Below, piece by piece: positions 11,401-38,553 of a DNA stretch of 64,000 nt (the first letter of the stretch is position 1; the number at the start of each line of letters is the position of its first letter). The stretch is taken from contig LR746268.1 of assembly GCA_902729315.2 (NCBI GenBank), positions 5,749,501 through 5,813,500 on the forward strand. Direction: 5' to 3'. The DNA is from Spirodela intermedia. Taxonomy: Eukaryota; Streptophyta; Magnoliopsida; Alismatales; Araceae. The notes under the pieces are model-generated. The model was not told where the DNA came from and made no database searches. It saw nothing but the letters and a program-made list of their open reading frames with translations. The position numbers were made by a program, and so were the translations under genes.

Positions 11401-14400
11401 GTGAAATAAAGAGAAGAAAAATATTATGGTTGTGTCTACGTCATTATCTACGGGATGTACTCCTCATCCAAATTTCCTCGTTTTAAATCATGAGAAATTG
11501 TGAATCCTTTCTCAAAAAATTTCAGACCTTTGATGGTTCTCATCTCAACCCGAGATCTTAGACAGGCCGAGGAGCTGCCTTAATGATTCTCCAATTTTTA
11601 TGTTCAGAATATAAGACATCAGTTACGTAAAATTACTTCATAACTCTCACGGATTATAATGGCTTTTAATGCACCACATTTTGCAATCGGTCAACATACG
11701 CAGATCCACAAAAAAAAATGCCATGTTGTGATTCTGGTAGTAGGATTTTACAGAAAGGATATAAATCCACGAAAGAATGTTCTAATCAGAGAAACAAAAA
11801 GGAACCCAAAAATGGAATGTGCTAAAAAATCCATTGATAGGAATAACCAAGTAGCTGTTCCTACCTCGAACCGAGTAGCTGTTCCTGCTGGTATATTTAA
11901 CCTCATGCCACAGGCTCTCTTTCTATCAAAAACCAAGTAAGGGTTCACCTCAACAAAGTGATAGTGGCTCCCTATCTGAAAAAAAAAAGAATATGATAAT
12001 TGATATATGGATATGGACGAAAAATAAACATTATTAACAAAATAATAAATGAAACCTGTTTCAGAATTTTACTCCGAATGGAGTTCCGTCATACAGCATT
12101 TACAAATTTTCTTTGGCAATACAATATTCATCATCGATATCTCTAACTTGGCATTCTTAGAGGGAATTCAATTCTATATTATGTACATAAGAACATGCCT
12201 GAAGCATGATCATGATGTAGGAATCTACCATAAGATGTAAGCAAATAGGAGAGATGGAAATATAAAATAAGCAGTATACCTGAACGGGCCTGTCTGCCAT
12301 GTTAACAACTCTAAGTACAACGGCTTTTCTTCCCAAATTAAGCGTGATATTTCCATCCCCACAAATCAATTCACCAGGAAAATCATCGGGATCATTTCCC
12401 AAAAACTTCTCAAGTGCTGGAACTGCATAATTGAAGCAACAATACTTCAGCAGACTGAAATTAAACTACGATATGGTCACAACATATTTTATAGAGAAGG
12501 AAACGCAATAGAGAATTCACTATATCGCAGGACCTTCCAAATGATAAAATACAGATGTATAACAGTGTAATTAATGTGAGAACAGGCCTTGCATATGCAT
12601 TAAAGTCGATAGTGCCATAACATATGACACAGTTTAGTCTCACGTGAATGGACTCTGCCCTTTCTCACGGTTGAATGCCTTTTTTCCTTGGTAAGTGTTA
12701 AAATGTGGAATTCGAAAGAAAATTTGGGACTACGGTATGCCTAGATTCGGATCAAGCCAAGTCAATTCTGAGGAACTATAACAAAGGTATAGAACAGATG
12801 ACAGATGGAAAAAAACCGAGCCAAGTCCAGAAAATACACAATCAAATAATCGGAATGTTCGTAGTGGCGCTATACCAAGTACAGCTTGCGTCAAAAATTG
12901 GGAAAATTCCCATGTTGTCGATTATGTTCAAACGGTGTGCTAATTTGTGGGGAATTCCCTTTAATCATTCTGATGATCGAATTAATTTCTCGTAATTAGT
13001 ATTAAAATGGTGGACACTACTGTGTCACATTGAGATGGACCAAATCTAGAGAGCCATAGCACAGATGGTAAAAAAACTGCTCAAAGGGCTAATCCATAAT
13101 CAAGTGGTCTGATCCTTGATGAGAAGTATAGAGAAGAAATGTGTAGCATTCTCTTTTCTTCTTTTCACAGTTTCTTTTTTTTCTCTATAGGAGTGTGAAT
13201 GGGGATATCCCCGGTATGACACAGGTTTTTTGCTAGTCAGAGCAATATCTGACCCGACTCCAATTTGCTAGTCAAACATTCAGTGGGCCATACGACGCCA
13301 CTTGAGGAGAAGACCTATCTAATAACCAATAATGACAAGAAACGGAATACATAAAGATGCATTTACACTTTCCTCTTCCTCCTTTCAAAGATAATACTTT
13401 AGGAATCACGAAAAAAAAATTTACAATTCATTGTCACTATTTATGCAACTTATGACAGAATAAATAATATTTTCCTACTGTGCTCCCATAAGTTTCCAAG
13501 GCACAGATCATGGTTCTCCCAATGAAACTAAACGTTTGCAGGCGAACTACAAGCAGACCTTGCACTGCAGTTGCAGCGAAAAGTCGCTAGAATTAAGCAT
13601 TCTTCCTAGTAGGCATTTCCCACCTGGAAGAAAGGAACCATGCAAAGCTAGCTCCAGCTGACCATCGTCACTCGCAATTGCATTGTGGACGGTGATTAAC
13701 TTCGTGCCATCACGGAAGGTTCCCTCAACCTGATTCTCAAATGGAAAATAAATACAGGTCGTGACAAGGTTAAAAGAAAATGCGTGAAAAAAAATATATA
13801 GTTAGGTCAGAAAAGACGTTATAAAGTGCACGAAAAGGGTAAATATACTCTTCGTTGTACAAATCTTCTCTCCACTATCATCAATTTTAGAGGACCCAAA
13901 AATAGACGAAAGAGAAACATTGGCAAGTTATGGACGATAATAAAAAAAAGTCATAGATCCGGATGTGAGGTGCACATGAGAAAGACTATTACGCATCAAG
14001 TAATATGCTGTTCTATGTTCCGAGGTATACCCACATAAAAAGAACACAGAATCAAACTGAGGTCAAAGTATGATGGAAATACTTGTCATTCCCCTCATTC
14101 AGTCACATTATCGTTTGCTTGTTGCAGTCGATAGATCAGTTTCCTTCGCCGTGTTTTCATTGAAAGTGTTTAAAACTGGGACAGCAGAAAATAAAAAATA
14201 AAAAAATTACCTGAACCATGTCCAGAAGGTATGGGACTGCCCGAAGAACTTGCCGCCTGGCATTAACAAGAAAATATGGGTAGGAATTACGAGAAATAAA
14301 GAAAGAGATAACTTATCATCAATTTTATAACACTAATAAATAGAGTCCAAAAAATCATAATAAAAAGTTTAAGCTGAGTATTAAAAACCGGGCAAGGTTG

Positions 14401-16438
14401 AAATTATTCGGGTTTAATATAGGTGTTGATCTTGCTCAATACAGCTCGCATAGAGTGAGTTACATGATTTTCAATATTAATAATTTTTCCCAAAACTACA
14501 ACACATTCATTCCCTGTGACCAGGTGCCGACCTGGGGCTCAAATCCCAAGATTTACCTAAGAAAGATATGGAAGAATAATAGATCTTTTTCCAGTCGTCT
14601 TCCTCAGTCTATTCCATTAGTTGTAGGCTAATAGCGGAAGAGTTGACCCAGAGATAGGCGTTGACTAGGAATAGGAACACTGAAATGAGGCCTATGCGAG
14701 TTATGTTGATCGAGACATTTCAATGGTGATACACGGAATAAATAAAAAAAAATAAAAAAAATCAATAATTCACTCAGGCGGAAGTATATCATCTATGACT
14801 ATTGTAGATGTTTATGGGTCTACGGATGGAGGCTATCAGTAGTTATTTCAAAACAACTGTAGATGTACAATAGTTGGTTATTTTCAACCACCTCCCTCAT
14901 TCCCTTCCATATTACGTCTCTAGTTTAGGGACATGTTGAAAATATCATTTAATATAATTCACAAGTAGTTGTTTCAGCATACGCAAACATAAGTGCATAC
15001 CAAGATGTCTTAATTACCGAGAAAATGATCATATGGAGTAGAAAATATGTACGTAGACAAGAAAATGGAATGCATTAATGACCGTATTAAGTTTTTAACT
15101 TCTAGCACTCTTGATTCAGGAGGTCTTACTTTCGATGGTTCTTGTAGGAATGGAGACTTTTCATGTACATTAACATAGAAGTTATCTCACTAAATATCTT
15201 ACCTTCCCAGAAGCTGTTTTCCAATATCCATTAGTTCAGCCACAGACTTGTCTCCATCGCGAACGAACTCCAAAATCTATAATTCATAACGTGGAAAAAG
15301 AGCAGAAGACAGCAGTGTCATATTGATTCCAATTCTTTGAACTATCTTTTGATGGCTTTATAAAATTTTCACAAGAAGCAATTTCAAAAGAAAACCTGAA
15401 GGAGAGTACAGAAAAGTCCGAAGGGAGAGGAAATATGTACACAAACAATCAAGGTAACATGGATTATTGTCTTGCTAAACGAACACCAGAAATTACCCAA
15501 GAAAATAAATTGGAAGACACTATTCATGAAAAAAAGGTTTCCGTCCGGATTTGAACCAATTTTCATCAAGGATGCTGCCATTTCATCCTAATTTAACAAT
15601 CTACCAGTGATATAATAAGCTCTGGCTGTTGATGCATTTACTGCAAGGTTTTAATCCCACCTCTAGGGAATTTTTTTACCATCAAGAAGAAACAAATGAA
15701 GCAAGGTAATCCACAATATGCCAATGTGAAAGGAAAAAACACGACATTTTCTACTTCTGTTCGACTCTTCAGGATCATCGTCTGTATCTCAGGCCATCTT
15801 CCCACAAATCTATCTACTATTATGTGCAGTCATCTTTTGATGCTTTCTAACTAAAGTATGCCTTATTTATTATTCCTTCTTTCACCTCCCCACGATTTCT
15901 AGAACCACTTTCATCTTCACGGCCCAATTCCTTCGTGCTGTCACTTCTTTGAGTTATATTGATTTCTCATTCATCATAAAAGTTCATGACGACATAACAG
16001 CATCCCAAAAAATTTCAGCTTAATCTCTCTAGACGCGGTTTTAGACCTTACGTGGGCACGTGGAGCACCTTAAAACATACCTCAGGCCGAAAAGTATAAA
16101 ACTTTCCATTACGAGAAAAATTGGAAGTTATTTTCCTCCGGCGAAAAACTGAATTCCATATTATAAACAGGAAAAGACAACAAAAAACTGGATCTCCCAC
16201 GCATTTAATATGGAATCTAAAATTGCCACAAAACTTTATAATCTCAGTGACAGCATCGTAAAGACAGTTATAAGGATTCCAGATCGGACGCTCGGCAGGC
16301 TAAGTCGTTCACCTGCGTCGCGATGAGAGCCACTGCCTCGGTATAGTTGAGGCGCAGGCCCCGAGCTAGGCGCTTCTGAGCCAGGTGCCCCGCGCCGTGC
16401 AAGGCTAACTTCTCCACCTCCCTTGGTGTCAACTTCAT
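5438..16438 (-). CDS. URE: Urease (fused eukaryotic gamma-beta-alpha, nickel enzyme)
   Basis: It hydrolyses urea to ammonia and carbamate in the cytosol. Eighteen exons: 16313-16438, 15203-15276, 14211-14256, 13624-13729, 12280-12422, 11865-11975, 10062-10225, 9553-9931, 9355-9463, 7907-8046, 7453-7590, 7271-7362, 6694-6823, 6457-6615, 6135-6305, 5912-6046, 5763-5834, 5438-5659. They join without a frame break into 838 residues, the usual plant length. The start [11 protein letters not shown] and the end [10 protein letters not shown] are the family termini. Every catalytic residue is present: His404 and His406 (GIDCHVHF), carbamylated Lys487 (GLKLHED), His516, His542, flap Cys589 (VCHH) and Asp630 (SSDSQA). 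The order is gamma-like (1-100), beta-like (130-250), then the alpha TIM barrel. Activity needs the UreD/F/G accessory proteins, which are not in this window. Intron 17 is GC-AG. The gene appears intact. Confidence 0.97.
5660..5762 (-). other. GC-AG intron (urease intron 17)
   Basis: Read on the minus strand, exon 17 ends GTGAGCAAG and the intron starts GCAAGT, the full consensus of the minor GC donor class (AG|GCAAGT). It ends GTGGCAG before GCTGCGAAGGAG. The protein reads AFVSK then AAKEAG, as in other plant ureases. No GT donor nearby keeps the frame. Confidence 0.85.
11851..11890 (-). repeat. Short tandem duplication across the urease exon 6 donor
   Basis: On the minus strand GGAACAGCTACTCGGTT at the end of exon 6 is followed, directly after the donor, by GGAACAGCTACTTGGTT. 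The unit is about 25 bp and spans the exon-intron junction. The second copy falls in the intron, so the protein is unaffected. Confidence 0.85.
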
Positions 16439-16808
16439 GGTCGTCTAGCAGTCTCCTCCAACAGTGGCCCCTCAGGTCCTTCCGGCCTGATACACGATCA
16501 AGAGATCGCTCCGCCGGGTTAGAGAAGATCGTTCGAGCATTGCAGGTCGGTCGAAAAAAAGAAAAGCGACGACCACATAACGAAAACTCGCAGAAGTATG
16601 AATCACCGGGAGAACAGAATTTCGAGCGAGGGGGACGGCTTCAAGAGAATGATGAAGTACAGATTAGCAAACCTTCGAGTCACGCTATCGGGGAATCCGA
16701 AGATTCAGGCAACGACGACCACGAGAGGGAGTGAGTGGGGCTGAGAGGCAGGTTGACCTCATCGTATCTCCCTCCCCCACACCGCTTTCCGTTCCCGAGG
16801 ACTTCCGT

Positions 16809-16816
16809 TATTTATA
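16809..16816 (-). promoter_or_regulatory. Candidate TATA box of urease
   Basis: TATAAATA on the minus strand, about 370 bp upstream of the urease ATG. This would imply a leader of roughly 340 bases or a leader intron. It is the best TATA-like match in the proximal region; motif evidence only. Confidence 0.35.
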
Positions 16817-17630
16817 TGGCGGGACATTATTTTAAAAGCGAGTTACACGTCAGCATCTGAATCAGAGGTATCTGATTGGGATCTGCCGCTCATCATATCT
16901 CAAATATGCCCCTGAAAAATATCAATTTTACGCACTTGCACAGCCACCGTCGCTCTTTCGCAGGCTTCGGAGGGTTCTCCACGTCTATTCGAGTCATTTA
17001 CACAATGAAAAGGGGCATCTATATATTAGGAATATTTTAAGATTAATATAAAAATAAAAGCAAGCAAAGGCCGCATCATTATGATATTTATTAAAATCTA
17101 TAAAAAATGCGCGGCAACTTGACAAGTCAACGGGCGGAGGGTATAATTGAGCTCAAGTTGACTTTTTTTTCCCAAAAAAATCGTCCGAAGCCACGCCGTG
17201 TGTCATCTCTGGCTTCCTGCGGCTATACAACACAAAATTACCCTTGATACCTGCGATATCCTCTTCATGCCCAAAATTATTTGAGCAATAATTTAAATAA
17301 CTACCATATTTTACAGATGCTCATTTACAAGAACACCGTTGATAAGCCAGGAAATCTTGGTTTCACCCCAAACTTTATATATTTGGAATCGTAAGAGGAA
17401 AATAAATAGCCCCACCTCACACGATTTATATTTTAAGAAAAAAACTCTTCCCTCTCTCTCTCTCTCTAAAAACCGGTATTTTGACTTATTTAGTTGCCAA
17501 ACTCAAGATCGCCAGCAGAATCATCCAAAAAGATGAAAAATATGAGTTTTTTCTCAACTTTTGCCTTAACTGGGCTTGACCCAGAACTCGCTAATGTGCC
17601 TTTTATTGGGATCTGATATCTATATATATC

Positions 17631-17631
<1 letters not shown>

Positions 17632-17672
<41 letters not shown>
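17632..17672. repeat. GA microsatellite
   Basis: About 40 bases of pure GA dinucleotides, preceded by a short TATATA run. Confidence 0.95.
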
Positions 17673-17676
<4 letters not shown>

Positions 17677-17959
17677 ATAGAATGATTGAGGGAAGTCTCT
17701 TATCAGTATAGAACAAGTATTAGTGTTCTTGGTTTCCTAAGCCCAAAGAATAATTGAGGCCAATGTGATGGCGATCGGATTCTTGATTTCCTTTAAAACT
17801 GGTTCCTTTGGATGAAGGAATCCTTGAAGAAAAAAAGAAAGGAGCCTCTTCTCCTGGAGAAACAATGCCCACAACTACTGCCCTAAAATCAAGGAAGATA
17901 AGCTGCGTTAAACCCTAATCCGGGAGCAGACCTCCGATTATATGCAGATGGGTTAAACC

Positions 17960-31971
<14,012 letters not shown>

Positions 31972-32627
31972 CGTCGGCGAAACCGACCACTCCTCTCCCT
32001 CCTGCGGCTTCTCTTCTGCCCAGAAACAGGCGCAACGTGGGCTTTCTAGCTGCGCGCGTCACAGAGAGAGCGCGCGTGTCCAAGCACCAAAATCGCAAAG
32101 CCCTTCCTTTTTCAAGACCCACTGGATGTAAAGGGCATCGAGTAATTTCCACCATCATTTATCCGACCTAAGTTCGTCCCCTGAATGATGCATCTAAGTC
32201 GGGGGATGGTTGAGTTTGTCCAAGAAAGTCAGCCTGTTATCCCCGTGACAAATAGGATTCTATGGTATGGGTTCATTAGCATCACCATTTCGACAAATCA
32301 AGGAGTTATAGCCGTCTAATTTGTGTAACAATATCTCATTTAATTATTGTAATCCGATCAAAATTTGAAAATTTCTTATTATATGCCAGAGAAAATTTAC
32401 ATTATCCGATTAGATCTCCGGCTGGGTCAAATATCGTATCGGTTGACCAAAAGAACTACCGCCATGAAGATCATACAACATTGACCGGCTCAGGAGTCAA
32501 AGAGGAGGCCACTTTACATCTAACGAGGATCCATAACTTTACAGCACTTGCAGAACCAGAGATTCTGACTTCGAGATGAAGCAGTGAAGGCCTACAGGGC
32601 CAAGCACCTGAAACAAGCCTCTTTACA
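31972..32627. other. Spacer: DEAH4 promoter and ankyrin-gene 3' region
   Basis: The 656-bp gap holds the helicase promoter and leader (next to 31971) and the 3' end of the ankyrin gene. No gene is seen. A short stretch at 32229-32247 resembles a conserved large-subunit rRNA segment but does not extend. Confidence 0.6.
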
Positions 32628-35600
32628 TTATTTTCTCCTTCCGACCCGACCTTCTTCCCCAGCGGGGCCCCTCGACAGGAGCCCGATGCCCCTCACCCAG
32701 AGCCGCGCTGCCTCTTCGCCGCCGGCCCCGCACGCAAAGTGTATCTCCCTGCCGCCGGTCGTCACCACCCTGAAGATCCCGGGCTCTGCGGCGTCCGCCT
32801 TCCCCCGACGATTACGCAGGAACGACGGGCTCGCCCCCACGGTCGCTTCTCTGCAGACCACGCTCCGCCGACTGCCCTTCCCCCACCTCAGCACGCCCTC
32901 GCCGGCCACCATCCTCACCACCTTCCCGTGGGGAGACCCCCGGCCGCACTTGGTGTGCTTCTTAACCGGCGCGCCGCCCAGCACGAGGACCCGGGAGAGC
33001 TCGTCGAGGATCACCTCCTCCGCCCCGTTTCCTTCGTGCCGCCTGGCGAGCGACAGCGCCGTCTCGCCCCGGCTGGTTTTGACGTCGCAGAGTGCCCCCG
33101 CGGAGATCAGGAGCTGGCACAGCAGGCCGTGCCCCTCCCTCGCCGCCAGCATCAGCGGCGTATAGCCGTCGCCGTCGGGGAGGTTGACGTTGTAGCCGCG
33201 GCTGGTCAGGAGACGCGCGGCGGCGTAGTCCCCCCGGCGCGCCGCGCAGTGCAAGGCGCAGAACCCACCAGCGGCGCCCTTCTCGAGGGTGAACTCAAGC
33301 ATCACCTCCTCGAAGAAGTCCCTCTTCTCCTTGTTGTGCTGGTAGAGGGTGACGGCCGTCTCGCCGGAGTTGTTGCAGAGCTTCACGTCCGCACCGGCGA
33401 AGACCAGGCACCGGAAGGCCTCGACGTGGCCCTCTCTCGCCGCGATCATGACGGCGGTGTGGCCCTCGTCGTCTTGCTCGTCGAGGTTGACTTCTGGCTG
33501 ATTCAGAATGGCCCGCAGGGCTCGGACGTCGCCGGTCCGGGACGCGAACAACAAGGGGGAGAAGACCGAGTGGTCGCTGGAGCAGGGGATCTTCCCCGAG
33601 TGGATAACGGCGAGCACCGATTGCTGGAAGCCGGCGGTCCACTGATCGGAGGCAGCGGCGGAGGCGGCGCTGACGCCGGCAGAGTTGACGAGACCGAAGT
33701 CGGCGCCGGCCGCCGCGAGGATTCGCAAGCACTCCCCTTGCCGGTGCTTGGCAGACAACACCAAGGCTGTGTCGCCGGAATCTGTCCGCGAGTTCAAGTC
33801 GCAGCCTGCGCCGACGAGGCGGAGCAAGATCTCCGGCCGGCCTAACCTCGCCGCCATGTGGATCGGCCGGAAGGCGGGTCTCGAGCTGGTCCAGACCGGC
33901 GACTCGGGCTCCGCGCCCGACTCCAGCAGCACGTCGACGGCCGCGGGGTTGGCGCAGAGGATGGCGTGGTGGAGGAGGGCCCGGCCGTTGTGCAGGGCGG
34001 CGCCGGCAGGATGGTCCCGGAGCAGCAGCCGCAGGATGGCCCCGGAGGACTCGAAGTACTCCACGGCGCACCAGGCGACGCCGTAGGGCTCGGCGAGCCC
34101 CGCGCCGACCCGGAGCTCCTCTCCGGTCTCCGCGTCCCACGACCACCCTCCTAGTCGCACCTCAGCGTTCCTCCCCACGCCGGACTTTACAGAGCGGCGC
34201 CGCCGTCAGTGCACGCAGTGACAGGAATAGAAGGAAGAAGACGGTGCTGTTCTGTTGTACCACCTACCTCCAATAGCTTCCGGACGACGGCGGTCTGGCG
34301 GCTGACGACGGCGGCGATGAGGGGCGGGCAGTCGACATTGGTGTGGAGGGGCGGCTTGGCAGAGCGGAGCAGCACTCGGTCGGTGGCGTTCGCGTCCACC
34401 CCCCACTGCAGGGAGAAATGATCCGGAGCGGAGGTCAGTCACCACAAACGGAGTAATGTCTCATTCAGGAAGGCGGAATGGACGAGCAAGGAGGAGTGGA
34501 GAACCTTCATGAGAGAGTTGACGACGTCGACGAAGCCGCGGCAGCATGCGAGCACGAGCGCGTGAACGGCGACCTGATGCCTAATCAAGTCAGACCCCAT
34601 GAGCAGTTCGACTAGCCTTGGCCGGCCGTGGCAGCATGCCTCCAGCAGCGCCTCCTCGCACGCCGGCTGTGATGCCCCGGACTTGAGGAGAAGCTCCACC
34701 ATGTCCGTCAGCCCTTCCCTCGAGGCCGCCGTCAACGCAAACCCTCGGAACAGCATCTGGTTGACGTCCGCACCCGCATTCTGTTCCAGAGCACCGTCGA
34801 TCAGAATGTCCGATGAACCAAGCAGAACCAGGAATCAATAACGAAGGATTGGTTCATCCTTTCCTTATTCTACATTGGTTTTAACGCGTCAGGCGAAGAA
34901 TATGCACGTCCATTTTGACTGATCAAGAACTGTTAGAAAAGAAAGACCGCCACAGCGGGGGAACCAGTTCGGGGAAAACCAGATGAGTGACATTATAAAT
35001 TGAAGTACTATTTATCAACGAATTTATGCTCCCAGGAAACCAGACGTGATTCGACCATGCAACATCGGTGTCCCGGAGATTCCACCAAATGCCCAGCAGC
35101 GGCAGAGTCCGAATAATGCAAGAAGGGACCGGTCGCGACAGAGAAAAGACGCATCGACGATGGGGAGGAGGCCATGGGCAACATTCATATGGGTTCAAGA
35201 TGGGGTAGGGCTCGATCTGATCAGATTCGGCACCGGTGGGCAGTCATTCACACGGCCACTTGGGTACCGAAAGGACGGCGGCGGATCCCAGATAGACAAG
35301 CAAATTGTCAGCAAATAATTTTTTTGCCGACAAGGCAACGACGGTGGGAATGGAGACACGAGGCCGGTCAGCTGCACATGTGGCGATAGGAGCTGAGTCG
35401 CAGATCCCGAAAAGACCAACTCGGACGACCTGGACGGGCTTGACCAGGACAAGCCGACAATTCCAGGAAAACCCAGCAAAGAAGACGGCTTGGATCTATG
35501 AATCTCTGATATTTATGTCATATCACTGTGCGCGCTACAATAACTAGAGTGCAGTCTGCCAGCCACCGCTATTCCTGAGGGGACAAACCATTGCACGGTA

Positions 35601-38185
35601 TATAAACAGGCCACGTGAGTGCGCCTAGCTCTACTACCAGATGGTAACATGGACGAGGATGGCTGTACCAGAGAAAGGGGTGGGATAAAAGGAGATGCAG
35701 AATAACTCAGTGGGGGTGGACTGCGTCACAGACGTAGAGTACGACAGTCCACATAAATGCTATTCTGGAAGAGGGGGTCGGGCGAGGGAAGGTGCAACCG
35801 TGGACTTTGACCCGAGAAGATTCCACGTTGTGATAGATGATCAGCTAGAAAACAGTCTAAGAAATGGCCAGTGAGAAGGTATCCAGTTAGGGAGGGAGCA
35901 GAGGACGGGGGGAGGTTGGATAGGGATGGGTCACCTGTAGGGAAATGAGGGCCCAGGATCACGACATCATGGGATATTCAAAAGCAGGGACCCTATAGCG
36001 GGTCAGGCAAATGAGGACATGTCAACGCAGGTAGCTGAGAGAAAGAGTAACCCAGTGGTGTCGCCCATACAGTACTGAGGCCACGCTAACCAAGAGACAG
36101 GACTCATGAGAGTGTTTTTCTGATATAATAAGGACGAGTTTGACACGCATTTGATGTAACGAAGTGTTGTCTCGTCTTGCTCGTGGTCACAGGTAGCCAT
36201 AGAGAGAGTGGACCAACTGAGACCAACACCAATCCAGGATCGGCCGGTCACCTCATTAAATATAATGTTTCCCTGGCTATGAGGTCACGTCAGAGCCCCG
36301 GAAGTGAACCCAAAATCGACTGTTTGCAAGTAGAAGAAGATGGTGATTACAAAGAGCTATGGGGAGACGAATGAGCCCGAGAAGATGGAGAGAAACACAG
36401 GAGATCTTGGTATCAGGTGAGGGGAAAGGATCTGGACGACGCTCGCCCTGTGGCCGGCGGAACCAGGGGAGAAAGGAGCCGGCGTACGCCACCGTTCTCT
36501 AAGATTATAGACTCTATCTAGGAGTTAACAGCTCTCAATCAATGTATCGTAAACCAAGGGCAAGCTGGAACCTTACGTAATCATATCTCAGAAGATGCAA
36601 AAAAGTGATGCTTTCATAATCGTATTAACTGATCAAGAAGATTTTTTTAGCTGGAGGCAAGAGAAGGCACCGTAATATGGCAAAAAGCCCGCCATCCCCG
36701 GCACGGAGATGCCGGTTGAAATGTTGTTTCGCGAATGACAGCGGGATCGCGACGACGACTGATGCGACTGATGTGATCCCGGGGAAGCACCCAGCCCCGG
36801 TAAAGGCAAGAGTCCAGGGGCGAGCGGAGTAATACGTAAAGGTAGGAAATATGTTCGACAAGAATGAAATGAGAATGAGATGGTGTTAACTGCACGAGCC
36901 GTCCCCAACCCCCGCCATGACTCGCCATTGAAGGAATATGGTCAGAGGACGGGAAGAAAGGACCACAAGGAATCAATTCCACCAGAAAATTTCCGAACAA
37001 GGGAGAGAATCAAGAGAATAATAGATCAGAGGTTTTCATACTCCCCATAAAATGTGATTTTCAATGCGAAGATAGAGACGAGAACCTAACAAGCATTCAT
37101 TCAATATGAAAGGGGAAGATTGACCATTAAGGGTCACCAAAATCATAATACATGACAGATTGCTGTCGGAGAGAGTTATAATGTATAGACCCAGAGCGGA
37201 AAATCATGATCTTATAAGCAAGGGGGGGGAAAAGAAGCTGCAGCGAAACAAACATGAGCTGATTGTTCAGACCGGAGAACTAAGGAATCCCCTGTTTTAC
37301 AATCTATAGTTACGACTAGAAATCTGTTGTTAAAAACTACGACTTAAGAGGAAGATAAATTTCCTCATAATATGCAAAAGCAGTGATCATCAGACAAGGC
37401 CCAGATCCTTACGAGGAAAAAAAACACCACACAAATTCATTAAAATGTGCACGGACTTTCCTGGAGGAGGGAAAAAAAGAGGACGCGGCTTCAAGAAAAA
37501 AAAATCCTCAGGATATGCAGACAGATAAACATTCAAGCAGGAGGAGCTTTGACCAAACTCATAGGTATGAAAGAAGACCAAGGGGAGGGGAGAGTAAACT
37601 TCTTAAGAAAATAGCCACACAGTAGGGAAGCTGCACGGACTAACATCTATACTAAGAAAAAAAAAAGCAGGAACCCCGATCTGCTTCCGACATGTAGGGT
37701 ATCCGCAAGGAACGATTTAAGAGAAGATCGGCAGAGAACCGCTGCCCCCTTATGGTGGTGTGAGGTATCCAAAATCGGAACATACGAAAATCGAAGGGCA
37801 TCCTACCAATGATCAATGATCTTTTCCGGAGAGAAAGGCTTACCAGTAGTTTCCGGGCGAGCTGGAGATTGCCGGAGTGGGCGGCGAGGAAGAGGGCAGA
37901 AACATCCGTCCGGAGTTCCTCGTACTCGACCTTCACCTCGTCGGCCGTCTCCTCATGGAGCACCACCACCGCCCGCCGGCCTTTGAGCGAAACGGCGCCT
38001 GCGTAGTTGACATCCACAAAGGGGTCCGCCAGACACTCCTTTGTCGCCCTCATATCCCCCCTCTTCACAGCTTCCACCAGCCGCTGCGACACCTCGGCTT
38101 CGTAGTCCACCGGGAACACCTGCTGCGCGGCCATCATCATCTTCCCGGCCCGGAACCCCACTCCGGGGTGCCCGAACACCGTCAT
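32628..38185 (-). CDS. Ankyrin-repeat protein (plant family, 770 aa)
   Basis: Exons 37844-38185, 34505-34780, 34268-34405 and 32628-34184 join in phase 0 throughout and give 770 residues. The start at 38185 was chosen because the family begins MTVF and then reaches QVFPVDYEAEVSQRL; no true ATG lies upstream in frame. The N-terminal part carries PFVDVNYAGAVSLK. Ankyrin repeats with the GHTAVMIAAREGH or GYTPLMLAAREGH signature fill most of residues 95-650. The last 120 residues are basic and conserved in the family (VKKHTKCGRGSPHGKVVRM, EPGIFRVVTT, LWVRGI). It is probably a soluble protein-protein interaction scaffold; its biochemical role is unknown. Exon 4 is extremely GC-rich. Intron 1 is 3.06 kb, far longer than introns 2 and 3 (99 and 83 bp). 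A CT tract lies in the leader. Confidence 0.92.
34781..37843 (-). other. Long intron 1 of the ankyrin gene
   Basis: This intron is 3.06 kb. Roughly 35030-36500 is markedly richer in GC than a typical intron in this window and resembles decayed inserted DNA, but I found no terminal repeats, target-site duplication or recognisable transposon protein. A TATATAAA-like sequence occurs near 35601. Confidence 0.5.
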
Positions 38186-38319
38186 CTCCCCCCTAGCCCG
38201 AAGATCGGTGCTAGGAAGATACCTCAGAGTCGCCACCTTGACGATGGACTAGCTCACCCCCCTACACTCCTTCCCCCCCAACTCTCAAGAAGATTTCAGG
38301 CGCTCCCGATGGGCTGTAC

Positions 38320-38360
38320 TCCCTCCCTCCCTCCCTCTCTCTCTCTCTCTCTCTCTCTTT
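38320..38360 (-). repeat. CT tract in the ankyrin gene leader (GA on the gene strand)
   Basis: CCCT repeats grade into pure CT for about 28 bases. It lies 135-175 bases upstream of the start at 38185, so it is probably in the leader or core promoter. GA-rich leader tracts are known binding sites for plant BPC (GAGA-binding) factors. Confidence 0.8.
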
Positions 38361-38553
38361 CTTGGAACTTCAAAGAAATGCGCGCCAGACCCAACGAAAA
38401 AGTGACTGGCGGGGGGGGATTTATAGTGGTTGGCGGCATTAACTGCAGTTAAAAATGAAGGTGGGGGAGGTAAACGGAAGTAACTCCGCTGAGCTGGGAG
38501 GGCAGAAGTGTAAATTCTGTTGATTTGACCGCACGCGTCAACTACTCGTCTTT

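Larger units (their letters stand above)
16439..17959. other. Spacer: urease promoter and DEAH4 3' region
   Basis: This 1.5-kb gap lies between the urease start and the DEAH4 stop, so it holds the urease promoter (next to 16438) and the helicase 3' UTR (next to 17960). It contains a CT tract at 17450-17467 and a GA tract at 17632-17672. No gene is seen. Confidence 0.65.

Noticed and set aside
12705-12995. 96-codon plus-strand open frame in urease intron 4
   Set aside because: AT-rich intronic sequence with no start context, no homology and no partner exons.
32229-32247. Match on the minus strand to a conserved large-subunit rRNA phrase (GGGGATAACAGGCTGA)
   Set aside because: The similarity covers under 20 bases and the flanks do not resemble rRNA, so a nuclear organellar insert is not supported.
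32739-33845. 368-codon and other long plus-strand frames opposite the ankyrin exon
   Set aside because: These are shadows produced by the very high GC content of the real minus-strand exon; composition is Arg/Ala/Gly/Pro noise.
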